Assembly: GCA_022565805.1 (NCBI GenBank)
Contig: JAIULZ010000029.1
Location: 1-36,059, forward strand
Direction of reading: 5' to 3'
Origin: Balneolales bacterium
GTDB lineage: Bacteria; Bacteroidota; Rhodothermia; Balneolales; Cyclonatronaceae
DNA length: 36,059 nucleotides
Of the stretch, positions 36,006-36,059 are shown piece after piece. Positions within the stretch are counted from its first letter, which is position 1, and each line of letters opens with the position of its first letter. The notes under the pieces were generated by a model. It made no database searches. It worked only from the letters and a program-made list of their open reading frames with translations, and was not told the DNA's origin. The translations under genes were made by a program, and so were the position numbers.

Positions 36006-36059
36006 TGAGGCTACTCCGATTAATCTCTAATTCGAAATTTATGTCTTCAAGCGTAAAAT
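36006..36059. repeat. Second copy of interspersed repeat, truncated by window edge
   Basis: Matches 24829-24882 over 54 bases with one substitution (C for T at 36048 or thereabouts, in GTCTTCAAGCG versus GTCTTTAAGCG). The bases left of it are not conserved beyond the TGAG, so the element boundary is near TGAGGCTACTCC. Confidence 0.85.

Larger units (their letters stand above)
35794..36059. other. 3' intergenic region at window end
   Basis: Contains a perfect 22-bp palindrome (35817-35838), a strong terminator (35870-35910) and, at 36006-36059, the start of the second copy of the interspersed repeat, truncated by the window edge. Confidence 0.7.

Noticed and set aside
1-36059. CRISPR arrays, rRNA and tRNA genes, phage structural genes
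   Set aside because: No regularly spaced direct repeats and no recognisable rRNA, tRNA or phage sequences were seen on either strand.

Overview
The window looks like chromosomal DNA of a Balneolota/Rhodothermota-type bacterium (Bacteroidota-related). Three large secreted proteins end in the same C-terminal sorting domain (QNYPNPFNP ... FD.S.L.SG.Y.YR ... KM.L.K), which is typical of type IX secretion (T9SS) cargo in these lineages. A DUF6090 protein, a secreted M14 carboxypeptidase and very sparse Shine-Dalgarno sequences fit the same placement. Assignments are from motif recognition only; no search was run.

Layout. 1-1140: a complete IS30-family insertion sequence with 20-bp inverted repeats and a 3-bp AAT target duplication. 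1563-5683: an AT-rich block holding a GH13 glucosylglycerate-phosphorylase-like enzyme, a membrane-anchored TPR-like protein, and the pair purM plus an AtuA-C-like protein on the minus strand. 5684-6217: a non-coding stretch packed with DnaA-box-like nonamers, the best oriC candidate in the window. From about 6.2 kb the DNA is visibly richer in G+C and genes run mostly rightward: dtd overlapped by an alkaline-phosphatase-superfamily metalloenzyme, a DUF3857/transglutaminase-fold protein that appears to lack its catalytic Cys (minus strand), threonine synthase, and a secreted two-HKD phospholipase-D/nuclease-like protein.

15833-16494 is a toxin-first PIN/ribbon-helix-helix toxin-antitoxin pair. 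Its -10 box lies inside a 20-bp palindrome directly before the toxin ATG, so the transcript may be leaderless and autorepressed. Housekeeping genes follow: an RsmC-like methyltransferase, endonuclease VIII (minus), PEP carboxylase, DUF6090 (minus) and dapA. The right end is surface and secretion oriented: a GH16 laminarinase-like enzyme with a duplicated C-terminal module (minus), an M14 peptidase, a DUF1499 membrane protein and a 1237-residue multi-domain T9SS cargo.

A repeat of at least 54 bp with near-identical copies at 24829 and 36006 (the second cut by the window edge) marks an interspersed element. The first copy is bounded by imperfect inverted repeats. Biosynthetic genes here (purM, thrC, dapA, ppc) are not organised as one pathway operon; ppc, thrC and dapA all touch the aspartate family through oxaloacetate but are separately transcribed. 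The most unusual items are the oriC candidate, the leaderless toxin-antitoxin promoter/operator, the interspersed repeat, and the OB-fold plus PLD cargo protein.
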